A DNA stretch of 6,613 nt from Actinomycetota bacterium (GCA_019348575.1 JAHWJE010000093.1:1-6613), one strand, 5' to 3'; positions 1 through 5,551 are shown, counted from the first letter of the stretch. Notes: generated by a model from the sequence alone, not told the origin. Numbers and translations: made by a program.

Positions 1-609
1 GGCGGCGCGCTGCAGACGGTGTCGGGCGCGCGCATCGGCAACGAGCTGCGCCTCGCCCTCGACGAGCCCGATCCGGTCGCCGCGCTTCAGTCCGCGGTCG
101 CGCTCGGCCTCGCGCCCTGGCTGGCGCCCGACCGCCCGCTGAGCGAGCGCGCGCTGGAGCTGCTGCCCCCCGGCGAGGGGCGGCGCGACCTGCTCGTGCT
201 CGCAGCCTCGCTGGCCGGCGGCGACGACACGCCGCTTGCGGCCCTCGAGTTCAGCGCGGCCGAGCGCGCCGTCGTGCAAGCCTGCCTGCGCGCCCCCGTG
301 CTCGACGACGCCCCGCGCGCGCCGTCGCAGCTCGCACGCGAGCTGCGCGGGATGCCCGTCGAGGCGGTGGCGCTGGCGGGTGCACGCGGCGCGGCGCAGC
401 CCGCACGCCGCTGGCTGTACGAGCTGCGCCACGTCGGCCTGCAGATCACAGGCGACGACCTGCTCGCCGCCGGGCTGGCGCAGGGCCCCGAGATCGGGCG
501 CCGGCTGCGGGCGGTGCTCGACCTGCGCCTGGACGGCGCGCTGACAGAGGAGCGCGAGGCACAGCTGCAGGCAGCGCTGCAGGAGCTGCCGCCGCCGGGC
601 TCGTCGTGA
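1..609 (+). CDS. tRNA nucleotidyltransferase / poly(A) polymerase family protein, C-terminal part (5' end outside window)
   Basis: The reading frame is open from base 1 (GGALQTVSGARIGNEL...) and ends at TGA 607-609, so about 202 C-terminal residues are visible. The GTG at 19 lies inside the conserved stretch and is not the real start. The family adds or repairs the 3' CCA of tRNAs in the cytoplasm; the catalytic nucleotidyltransferase head would lie upstream and cannot be seen. Support comes from the SGARIGNEL motif, which resembles the S-x-x-RI-x-x-EL helix after the head domain. The tail also fits: ITGDDLLAAGLAQGPEIGRR followed by LDGAL resembles the family's usual C-terminal G-x-DL...GP-x-IG-x-x-L block. 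The middle is Ala/Leu/Arg-rich helical sequence typical of the tRNA-binding neck and body. The stop overlaps the pgeF GTG by four bases (GTGA), implying coupled translation. Whether it adds CCA or poly(A) cannot be decided from this fragment. Confidence 0.7.
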   Translation, partial: GGALQTVSGARIGNELRLALDEPDPVAALQSAVALGLAPWLAPDRPLSERALELLPPGEGRRDLLVLAASLAGGDDTPLAALEFSAAERAVVQACLRAPVLDDAPRAPSQLARELRGMPVEAVALAGARGAAQPARRWLYELRHVGLQITGDDLLAAGLAQGPEIGRRLRAVLDLRLDGALTEEREAQLQAALQELPPPGSS

Positions 610-1478
610 GCCGTGCTACAAATGAACCGATGCCGACGACCCGTAGACCGACCGTGACCCCGATGAGGTCCAAGAACATCTGGGGCGATCGCCTGCAGCC
701 GCCGTTCGAGGCGGTCGGCGATCACATCGGCGTCGACCTGCCGGGCGGCCGCGCGCTGTTCTGCACGCGCCGCGGCGGCGTCTCCGGGGAGCCGTTCGAG
801 GAGCTCAACGTGGGCCTCGACACGAACGACTACATGCCGGCCGTCGAGGAGAACCGCGAGCGCGTCGCGCAGCTCATCGGCATCCCGCGGGAACGCTGGC
901 TGGCGCCCAAGCAGGTGCACGGCTCGGAGGTCGCGATCGTCGACGAGCTGCCCGAGCCGGGCGCCGAGCCGATCGAGGCCGACGGCATCGCCACCACGCT
1001 CGAGGACGTGGCCGCCGTCGTCGTCACCGCCGACTGCCTGCCGGTCGCGCTGAGCGCGCCGGGCGGCGTCGCGATGATCCACGCCGGCTGGAAGGGCCTC
1101 GCCGCAGACGTGCTCAAGAAGGGCGTCGAGAGGTTGCGCGAGGCCGGCGTGGAGGACGACATCCACGCCGCGATCGGTCCGTCGATCGGCGTCTGCTGCT
1201 ATGAGGTCAACACGCACGTGCACCGCGCGTTCATGCGCTACGGGCGCGGCACCGCGCGGTGGAGCAACCACGCGAATCTCAAGAACGTCGCGCGCCTGCA
1301 GCTCGAGCACGCCGGCCTCGCGCGCGAGCACATCCACGACGTCGACATCTGCACGATGTGCGCGCCGCGCAGCCTCTTTCATTCGCATCGCCGCGACCGC
1401 GGCAACGACCCGAAGGACACCGGCCGCCAGGCCAGCGCGGTCTGGCGCGTCACCGACGGCGACGCCGACGGCGATTGA
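606..1478 (+). CDS. pgeF: PgeF/YfiH (laccase-domain) multicopper-type purine nucleoside phosphorylase family protein
   Basis: 290 residues if read from GTG 606. This DUF152/YfiH family has been reported as purine nucleoside phosphorylase/adenosine deaminase-like enzymes, and in E. coli as a peptidoglycan editing factor that removes misincorporated L-Ser. It acts in the cytoplasm. The three metal-site residues are visible in order: His105 in KQVHGSEV, Cys144 in TADCLPV and His159 in HAGWKGL. They are followed by the signature IGPSIGVCCYEV (190-201) and the C-terminal C-x-x-C plus FHSHRRD block (249-264). Family similarity only seems to begin near residue 26 (W), so the true start may be ATG 630 or ATG 663; none has a good Shine-Dalgarno. 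GTG 606 forms a GTGA overlap with the upstream gene, which favours coupling. A -10-like CTACAAAT at 616-623 lies just before ATG 630. The stop overlaps yggS by four bases. Placement next to yggS and sepF is the usual actinobacterial order. Confidence 0.93.
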   Translation: MSRATNEPMPTTRRPTVTPMRSKNIWGDRLQPPFEAVGDHIGVDLPGGRALFCTRRGGVSGEPFEELNVGLDTNDYMPAVEENRERVAQLIGIPRERWLAPKQVHGSEVAIVDELPEPGAEPIEADGIATTLEDVAAVVVTADCLPVALSAPGGVAMIHAGWKGLAADVLKKGVERLREAGVEDDIHAAIGPSIGVCCYEVNTHVHRAFMRYGRGTARWSNHANLKNVARLQLEHAGLAREHIHDVDICTMCAPRSLFHSHRRDRGNDPKDTGRQASAVWRVTDGDADGD

Positions 1479-2140
1479 CCGACGAGGTCAGCGGGCTGAC
1501 GGCCGCGCACGTGCGCGCGAACCTCGCCGAGGTGCGCGAGCGCATCGCGGCGGCGGCCGCGCGTGCCGGGCGTGATCCGGCGGGCGTGGAGATCGTGGCG
1601 GCGGTGAAGTACGTCCCCGTCGAGCAGCTGGGGGTGCTGGCCGACGCCGGGGTGACCGTCGTCGGCGAGAACCGCGCGCAGGACCTGGAGGCGAAGGTCG
1701 CCGTGCACGGCGACGCGTTCCGGTGGGACTTCATCGGCCACCTGCAGAGCCGCAAGGTCAAGCAGGTCGCGCCGCTCGTGCAGCGCATCCACTCGGTCTG
1801 CACCGACTCGGTGCTCGAGCAGCTCGCCAAGCACGCGCCGCCCGCGCTGCGCGTCCTCGTCGAGGTCAACGTCGCCGGCGAGGAGGGCAAGGGCGGTGTC
1901 TCGCCGGGGCAGCTCGCGGCATTCGTCGAGCGCTGCCCGCTGCCGGTCGCCGGCCTGATGACGATGCCGCCGCTGGCACGCCGCCCGCAGGACAGCCGGC
2001 GCTGGTTCGCGGCGCTGCGCGAGCTCGCCGACGCACACGAGCTGGGCGAGCTGTCGATGGGGACGACGCAGGACTACGAGGTCGCGGTCGAGGAGGGCGC
2101 GACGCTCGTGCGGATCGGCACGCGGCTGTTTCGCGCGTGA
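1475..2140 (+). CDS. yggS: YggS/PLPBP family pyridoxal phosphate homeostasis protein
   Basis: 221 residues from TTG 1475, which overlaps the pgeF stop as TTGA. A GTG at 1511 would give 209 residues. I prefer TTG because the overlap matches the other junctions, but no Shine-Dalgarno decides it. The protein is a single-domain alanine-racemase-like TIM barrel that binds PLP and buffers its cellular level; no catalytic reaction is firmly known. Visible motifs are the PLP lysine in VAAVKYVPVEQL (Lys45), GENRAQDLEAK, the family block WDFIGHLQSRKVKQV, VEVNVAGEEGKGG, GLMTMPP and the phosphate-binding end LSMGTTQDY...GATLVRIGTRLF. The usual LSMGMS-x-D reads LSMGTTQDY here, a mild substitution of Ser by Thr at the phosphate-binding turn. 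Length is normal for the family (about 220-240). It is the second member of the conserved pgeF-yggS-sepF set; 42 nt separate it from sepF. Confidence 0.95.
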   Translation: MTDEVSGLTAAHVRANLAEVRERIAAAAARAGRDPAGVEIVAAVKYVPVEQLGVLADAGVTVVGENRAQDLEAKVAVHGDAFRWDFIGHLQSRKVKQVAPLVQRIHSVCTDSVLEQLAKHAPPALRVLVEVNVAGEEGKGGVSPGQLAAFVERCPLPVAGLMTMPPLARRPQDSRRWFAALRELADAHELGELSMGTTQDYEVAVEEGATLVRIGTRLFRA

Positions 2141-2165
2141 ACATGCAGGAGAACGGCCCGGTAGG

Positions 2166-2173
2166 TCTAACCT
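2166..2173 (+). promoter_or_regulatory. Candidate -10 element (TCTAACCT) for sepF
   Basis: The octamer TCTAACCT fits the actinobacterial -10 pattern TANNNT and leaves nine bases before the sepF ATG, so transcription would start only a few bases before, or at, the ATG. No TTGAC-like -35 is visible 16-19 bases upstream. A GTGAGG at 2176-2181 lies too close to the ATG to be a normally spaced Shine-Dalgarno. The same element occurs at the same distance before proC (2917-2924). Sequence match only; no proof of activity. Confidence 0.35.
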
Positions 2174-2182
2174 TCGTGAGGT

Positions 2183-2806
2183 ATGGCGTTCCGTGACTCC
2201 TGGCATCGCGCGCTCGTGTACTTCGGCCTCGCCGAGGACCGTCCCTTCGTCGACGAGTTCGAGCTCGAGCGCCAGCGCAGCCACGAGGCGGAGCTCGCCC
2301 GCGAACGCGACCGCGAGCGCGACCGCGAGCGCGAGGCGCGGATGCGCCCGGCGCCCGAGCCCGAGGCCGAGATGGAGGATCGCTACCGCGAGCGCCCCAA
2401 CGTGCGCCGGCTGTCCTCGCGGCGCCGCTCGCGCGACGACTTCGACGACATATTCGCCGACGACGAGCCGCGCGCCAGCCGCCCGACGACCGCTCTGCGC
2501 CCGGTCGAGCGCGCCCGCAACGGCGGCGACGTGCGCGTGCACCTCGTCATCCCCAAGTCCTTCAACGACGCGCAGCAGGTCGCCGACAAGTTCAAGCAGG
2601 CGATCCCCGTCGTGCTGAACCTGCAGGCCACCGAGAACGATCTCGCCAAGCGGCTGATCGACTTCGCAAGCGGCCTCACCTACGCGCTCGACGGGGGGAT
2701 GCAGCGGATCGCTCACAAGGTCTTCATGCTGACCCCGCGCAATGTGCAGATCTCGGCCGAGGAGAAGGCCGAGCTCATCGAAAAGGGCTTCTTCAACCAG
2801 TCGTGA
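2183..2806 (+). CDS. sepF: SepF, FtsZ-ring membrane anchor and cell division protein
   Basis: 207 residues. SepF binds the FtsZ C-terminal tail and tethers the Z-ring to the membrane at mid-cell. Residues 1-17 (MAFRDSWHRALVYFGLA) form the expected amphipathic membrane-targeting helix. Residues 18-115 are a long charged linker with an RERD repeat at 40-51, an Arg/Ser patch (75-84) and an acidic DDFDDIFADDE stretch. The globular SepF domain spans roughly 116-205, with VRVHLVIPKSFNDAQQVADK, VVLNLQ, the FASGLTYALDGGMQRI dimer helix/turn block, the FMLTP strand and the terminal GFFNQS. The ATG is fixed by an in-frame TGA at 2177-2179, so no earlier start is possible. It follows yggS as in most actinobacteria, but proC rather than yggT comes next. 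A -10-like element lies nine bases upstream, so it may have its own promoter in addition to read-through from yggS. Confidence 0.96.
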   Translation: MAFRDSWHRALVYFGLAEDRPFVDEFELERQRSHEAELARERDRERDREREARMRPAPEPEAEMEDRYRERPNVRRLSSRRRSRDDFDDIFADDEPRASRPTTALRPVERARNGGDVRVHLVIPKSFNDAQQVADKFKQAIPVVLNLQATENDLAKRLIDFASGLTYALDGGMQRIAHKVFMLTPRNVQISAEEKAELIEKGFFNQS

Positions 2807-2831
2807 GGGCCGCTCCTGGCGCCTGGGCCGC

Positions 2832-2854
2832 CCGGCACCCGAGGTCGGTGCCGG
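2832..2854 (+). terminator. GC-rich hairpin after sepF, possible terminator without U-tract
   Basis: CCGGCACC (2832-2839) pairs perfectly with GGTGCCGG (2847-2854) around a 7-nt loop, 26 nt after the sepF stop. No T-run follows, so it is not a classic intrinsic terminator. It could be a U-less actinobacterial terminator, an mRNA-end stabiliser, or chance in GC-rich sequence. The remaining 2807-2933 gap shows only short weak inverted repeats and the proC promoter candidate. Confidence 0.4.
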
Positions 2855-2916
2855 CGCACCGTCCCTCGGCTGCCGACCCACCCGGCGATCCGAATCGGCT
2901 CCTCGCGACGGCGTGA

Positions 2917-2924
2917 TCTAGGGT
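2917..2924 (+). promoter_or_regulatory. Candidate -10 element (TCTAGGGT) for proC
   Basis: TCTAGGGT fits TANNNT and sits nine bases before ATG 2934, exactly as TCTAACCT does before sepF. Around both, TCTANNNTTCG and the final TATG are identical. No -35 match and no Shine-Dalgarno are visible before proC, which fits a near-leaderless transcript. An AT-rich TTATAT (2930-2935) overlaps the start codon and could be an alternative -10 only for a downstream start. Confidence 0.35.
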
Positions 2925-2933
2925 TCGGGTTAT

Positions 2934-3683
2934 ATGAGGATCGGGCTCATCGGAGCGGGGAACATGGCCAGCGCGCTGGCGCGCGGCTGGGGCGAGCCCG
3001 TGCTCGTCCACGACGTCTACCGGCCGCGGGCCGAGGCGCTCGTCGCCGAGCTGGGCGGCGAGGTCGTCGACTCCAATGCCGCGCTCGCAAGGCGCGCCGA
3101 TGCGGTGCTGCTCGCCCACAAGCCGGCGGGGCTGGAGCGGGTCGCATCCGAGCTCGGCGGGGAGGCGAAGGGCGTGATCTCGATCCTCGGCGGCGTCTCG
3201 CTTGCGGCGCTGCGCGCCGCCTACGGCGCGACCCCGGTCGTGCGGATGATCCCGAGCATCCCCGTCGAGGTTCGCCGGGGCGTCACCTGCCATGCCCGCG
3301 ACGCCGCGTCGGACGCGGCGCTCGAGGCGCAGGCGATCGCGCTCTTCGAGCGGGTCGGGCTCGTCGTCAGCCTCGACGAGTCGCAGATGGAGGCCGCCAC
3401 GGGGCTGATGAGCTGCGCGCCGGCCTACACGGCGCTCGTCGCCGAGGCCCAGGTCGACGCCGGCGTGCGCGCCGGGTTGCCGGCCGACGTCGCGGGCGAG
3501 CTCGTCGCCGCGAGCATCGGCGGCACCGCGGCGCTGCTGCAGGCGCGTGGGATGGACACGCTCGCGGTGCGGCGCGCCGTCACCTCGCCGGGGGGCATCA
3601 CCGCGCGCGGGCTGGCGGCGCTCGAGCACGCGGGCGTGCGGGCGGCGTTCGACGACGCGATGCAGGCGGTGCTGGCCCGGTGA
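2934..3683 (+). CDS. proC: Pyrroline-5-carboxylate reductase (ProC)
   Basis: 249 residues, somewhat shorter than the usual 265-280. The enzyme catalyses the last step of proline synthesis, NAD(P)H-dependent reduction of 1-pyrroline-5-carboxylate, in the cytoplasm. The N-terminal Rossmann fold shows GLIGAGNMASAL (4-15). It is followed by LAHKPAGL (60-67, the usual V-KP-x), SILGGVSL (83-90) and VVRMIPSIP (102-110). The C-terminal helical dimer domain has GLPADVAGELVAASIGGTAA (181-200) and the signature VTSPGGITARGLAALE, with the catalytic-site Thr at 223 preserved. Two blocks deviate: the common R-x-MPN-T-P reads RMIPSIP, and SGSGPAY reads MSCAPAY (159-165). The fold and motif order are otherwise clear. 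The ATG is the first possible start before the Rossmann strand. It sits between sepF and yggT, a place where proC is found in some Gram-positives. It is probably transcribed from its own promoter, and yggT follows after 31 nt. Confidence 0.93.
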   Translation: MRIGLIGAGNMASALARGWGEPVLVHDVYRPRAEALVAELGGEVVDSNAALARRADAVLLAHKPAGLERVASELGGEAKGVISILGGVSLAALRAAYGATPVVRMIPSIPVEVRRGVTCHARDAASDAALEAQAIALFERVGLVVSLDESQMEAATGLMSCAPAYTALVAEAQVDAGVRAGLPADVAGELVAASIGGTAALLQARGMDTLAVRRAVTSPGGITARGLAALEHAGVRAAFDDAMQAVLAR

Positions 3684-3720
3684 GCAGCCCTTCCCCGACG
3701 AAGCAGGTCGACCGGTGAGC
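3677..3720 (+). repeat. 9-bp direct repeat CCGGTGAGC at the proC stop and the yggT start
   Basis: CCGGTGAGC occurs at 3677-3685, covering the proC stop codon, and again at 3712-3720, covering the yggT GTG start, 35 bp apart. Collapsing the two copies would give a GTGA stop/start overlap like those elsewhere in the window. This could record a small duplication/insertion or be coincidence. Confidence 0.5.
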
Positions 3721-4032
3721 CTCGACGCGATCCTCGTCCTGGCGACCGTCCGCGACTCGATCGCCGACTTCCTGCAGGCGCTGCTCATCGTCTACATCAT
3801 CATCATCTTCGCGTACATCATCACGTCGCTGATCCTCTCCTTCGGCGGGCGGATCCCGTACTCGAAGTGGTCGAGCGCCGTGCTCGGCTTCCTGCGCGAC
3901 GTGACCGAGCCCTATCTCGGGATCTTCCGGCGCTTCATCCCGCCGATCGGGCCGATCGACGTGAGCCCGATCGTCGCGATCCTCGTCTTGCAGATCGTCG
4001 GCGGGATCATCATCGGCCTGATCCGCGGGTGA
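3715..4032 (+). CDS. yggT: YggT family integral membrane protein
   Basis: 105 residues from GTG 3715. YggT proteins are small inner-membrane proteins of the division/cell-wall neighbourhood. A role in membrane or osmotic stress and in cell-division site organisation has been proposed, but the molecular function is not settled. Two membrane segments are visible, about residues 17-43 (LLIVYIIIIFAYIITSLIL core) and 83-103 (SPIVAILVLQIVGGIIIGLI). Between them lies the conserved loop TEPYLGIFRRFIPPIGPID, the family hallmark (itdPll-x-piR-x-iiP-x-x-G-x-iD-x-SP). Length is typical of a single YggT unit. The GTG start lies just before the hydrophobic region, with only a partial Shine-Dalgarno (AGCAGG at 3702-3707). 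The frame runs open upstream into proC, but that part reads as a shadow of proC. The stop overlaps the lspA GTG (GTGA), so the two are probably translated together. Confidence 0.92.
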   Translation: MSLDAILVLATVRDSIADFLQALLIVYIIIIFAYIITSLILSFGGRIPYSKWSSAVLGFLRDVTEPYLGIFRRFIPPIGPIDVSPIVAILVLQIVGGIIIGLIRG

Positions 4033-4514
4033 GCGCGCCGACAGCCGCGCGGTCGCTGCGAGGCGCGTGGGCACGTGCCGGCGTCGTGCTGGCCGCCGTG
4101 CTGGCGCTCGACCAGATCGTCAAGGCGCTCGTCGTCGGGGCGCTGGAGCGCGGCGAGGAGCGCGACATCGTCGCCGGCATCAAGCTCGTCAACACGCGCA
4201 ACAGCGGGATCGCGTTCGGCCAGCTGCAGGAGGCGGGCGCGGTCGTCGCGGTCGTCGTCGCCGTCGCGATCTGCGCGCTGCTCGTGTACTTCGCGCGCCA
4301 CGCGCAGCTTCCGCTCATGTGGCTGCCGACGGGGATGTTGCTCGGCGGCGCGCTGGGCAACGTCGTCGACCGCATCCGTGAGGGCGCCGTCGTCGACTTC
4401 CTCAAGCTTCCCTACTGGCCGGCGTTCAACGTCGCGGACGCGTCGATCACGATCGGCGTCGTGATCCTCCTGGTGGTGATGGAGCGTGGCGATCGAGCTC
4501 GAGCTTCCGCCTGA
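4029..4514 (+). CDS. lspA: Lipoprotein signal peptidase (signal peptidase II, LspA)
   Basis: 161 residues. LspA is the membrane aspartyl protease that cleaves the signal peptide from diacylglyceryl-modified prolipoproteins. Four hydrophobic helices are visible at about 16-36, 69-87, 95-110 and 138-151. The conserved residues are in place: DQIVK (28-32), VNTRNSGIAFG (54-64), GGALGNVVDRI (106-116) with catalytic Asp114, VVDF (121-124) and FNVADASI (133-140) with catalytic Asp137. Length is normal. The start is GTG 4029, whose GTGA overlaps the yggT stop; no Shine-Dalgarno is present, so re-initiation after yggT is likely. The last nine codons (RGDRARASA) overlap the start of rluD by 29 nt. In the usual actinobacterial order divIVA lies between yggT and lspA; here nothing fits between them. 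Confidence 0.97.
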   Translation: MSAPTAARSLRGAWARAGVVLAAVLALDQIVKALVVGALERGEERDIVAGIKLVNTRNSGIAFGQLQEAGAVVAVVVAVAICALLVYFARHAQLPLMWLPTGMLLGGALGNVVDRIREGAVVDFLKLPYWPAFNVADASITIGVVILLVVMERGDRARASA

Positions 4515-5391
4515 CGCGGGCGGCGAGCGCCTCGACGTGCTGCTCGCCGAGCGGCTCGGGTCGCGCTCGCGGGCGCAGCGGCTGATCGTCGCGGGGCGCG
4601 TGCTCGTCGACGGGGCGACCGTCCGCAAGAACCACCGCGTCGGCGGCGGCGAGCGCGTGCTCGTCGACGAGACGCCCGAGGACGTGCCGGCCGCCGACGC
4701 CGACGCGCCGGTCGCACGGTTTCAGGTCGCCTACGAGGACGAGCACCTGCTCGTCGTCGACAAGCCCGCCGGCGTCGTCGTGCACCCCGCGCGCGGGCAC
4801 CGCGAGGGCACGCTTGCGCAGGCGCTCGTAGGGCGCGCCGCAGGTGGCGAGGAGCCCCGGCGGGCGGGAATCGTGCACCGCCTGGATCGCAACACGAGCG
4901 GCCTGCTGGTCGTCGCCAGGGATGACGCCGTGCACCGCGCGCTGAAGGCGGCGCTGGCCGCGCGCGAGATCCGGCGCGAGTACCTGGCGCTCGTCGAGGG
5001 CCGGCCGCCGGCGCGCAGCGGCACGATCGAGGCGCCGATCGGCCGCGACCGGCGCCAGCGGATGCTGATGTCGGTGGACGCGGATGCGAACGCGGCGAAG
5101 GATGCGATCACCCACTTCGAGGTCGAGCGCGCGCTGGCGCGGGCGACGCTGCTGCGCGTGCGGCTGCAGACGGGCCGCACCCACCAGATCCGCGTGCACC
5201 TGCGCGCCATCGGCCACCCCGTCTGCGGCGACCGCGAGTACGGACGTGCGAACGTCTACGGCCTGGAGCGCCAGTTCCTGCACGCCGCGCGGCTGGCGTT
5301 CTCACATCCCGTCACGCGTGAGCCGCTCGACGTCAGCTCGCCGTTGCCGCGCGACCTGCAAGACGCGCTGGACCAAGCGAGTCGCCGATAA
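4486..5391 (+). CDS. rluD: RluD-family 23S rRNA pseudouridine synthase with S4 domain
   Basis: 301 residues. RluA/RluD enzymes isomerise uridines in 23S rRNA (helix 69 for true RluD), acting on ribosomal particles in the cytoplasm. Domains in order: an N-terminal S4 RNA-binding domain at about 12-62 (GERLDVLLAERL, SRAQRLIVAGRVLVDG), then the catalytic domain. The latter opens with YEDEHLLVVDKPAGVVVHP (83-101) and carries GIVHRLDRNTSGLLVVAR (128-145), whose Asp134 is the catalytic aspartate. Next comes REYLALVEG (164-172), then the RTHQIRVHL block (231-239) with GHPVCGDREYG, and finally HAARLAFSHP (266-275). All are intact. The start is GTG 4486 inside lspA; the next in-frame GTG (4537) would cut into the S4 domain, so the 29-nt overlap seems real. 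Exact target uridines cannot be read from sequence. The gene closes the yggT-lspA-rluD run and is followed by a stable hairpin. Confidence 0.96.
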   Translation: MAIELELPPDAGGERLDVLLAERLGSRSRAQRLIVAGRVLVDGATVRKNHRVGGGERVLVDETPEDVPAADADAPVARFQVAYEDEHLLVVDKPAGVVVHPARGHREGTLAQALVGRAAGGEEPRRAGIVHRLDRNTSGLLVVARDDAVHRALKAALAAREIRREYLALVEGRPPARSGTIEAPIGRDRRQRMLMSVDADANAAKDAITHFEVERALARATLLRVRLQTGRTHQIRVHLRAIGHPVCGDREYGRANVYGLERQFLHAARLAFSHPVTREPLDVSSPLPRDLQDALDQASRR

Positions 5392-5394
5392 GCG

Positions 5395-5428
5395 TGACGG
5401 GGCAGCCCGTCCAAAGGCCGCCCCGTCA
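5395..5428 (+). terminator. Hairpin just after rluD, possible terminator with alternative folding
   Basis: TGACGGGGC (5395-5403) pairs with GCCCCGTCA (5420-5428), a 9-bp perfect stem. After one A-C mismatch three more pairs form (5405-5407 with 5416-5418). It lies four bases after the rluD stop. No T-run follows. The same 5' arm can instead form GACGGG-GCAG-CCCGTC (5396-5411), a 6-bp hairpin with a tetraloop. This is a likely transcript-end structure for the rluD operon, but a U-less terminator cannot be proved by eye. Confidence 0.45.
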
Positions 5429-5508
5429 GCCCCATCGCGGAGCGAGCCCACCGGAGGTAGGGGAAGGGAGGACTCGTCCCGCGCAACACATAACGTAGGC
5501 CGGCGCGG

Positions 5509-5524
5509 AAGCTTGCGTAAACTT
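5509..5524 (+). promoter_or_regulatory. AT-richer patch with imperfect inverted repeat and -10-like TAAACT, candidate rpsB promoter
   Basis: AAGCTTGCGTAAACTT is an imperfect palindrome (arms AAGcTT/AAaCTT) in an otherwise very GC-rich region. It contains TAAACT (5518-5523), a TANNNT match. A second -10-like TAACGT lies at 5491-5496. Neither has a recognisable TTGAC box at 16-19 bases. Transcription from TAAACT would begin near 5530 and leave a leader of about 125 nt. Confidence 0.3.
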
Positions 5525-5551
5525 GTCCGCTCCCAGACGGACGTCCACGAC

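Noticed and set aside
87..1388. 433-codon minus-strand open frame across the tRNA nucleotidyltransferase fragment and pgeF
   Set aside because: Shadow of the + strand genes; Arg/Ser/Ala repeats at its end show no protein family and no start signal is present.
2147..2170. ECF-sigma-like -35 (GGAGAAC) and -10 (GTCT) pair before sepF
   Set aside because: The -35 does not match GGAAC exactly and such short words are expected by chance in this composition.
2143..2196. Possible 17-residue peptide (MQENGPVGLTFVRYGVP) overlapping the sepF start
   Set aside because: No Shine-Dalgarno, no recognised similarity, and the frame is simply open from inside yggS. Could be a leader peptide but nothing supports it.
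1379..2881. 500-codon open frame on the minus strand across yggS and sepF
   Set aside because: It runs antisense to two clearly recognised genes, has low-complexity Arg/Ala/Leu/Val composition, and is explained by high GC at third codon positions. No family motif seen.
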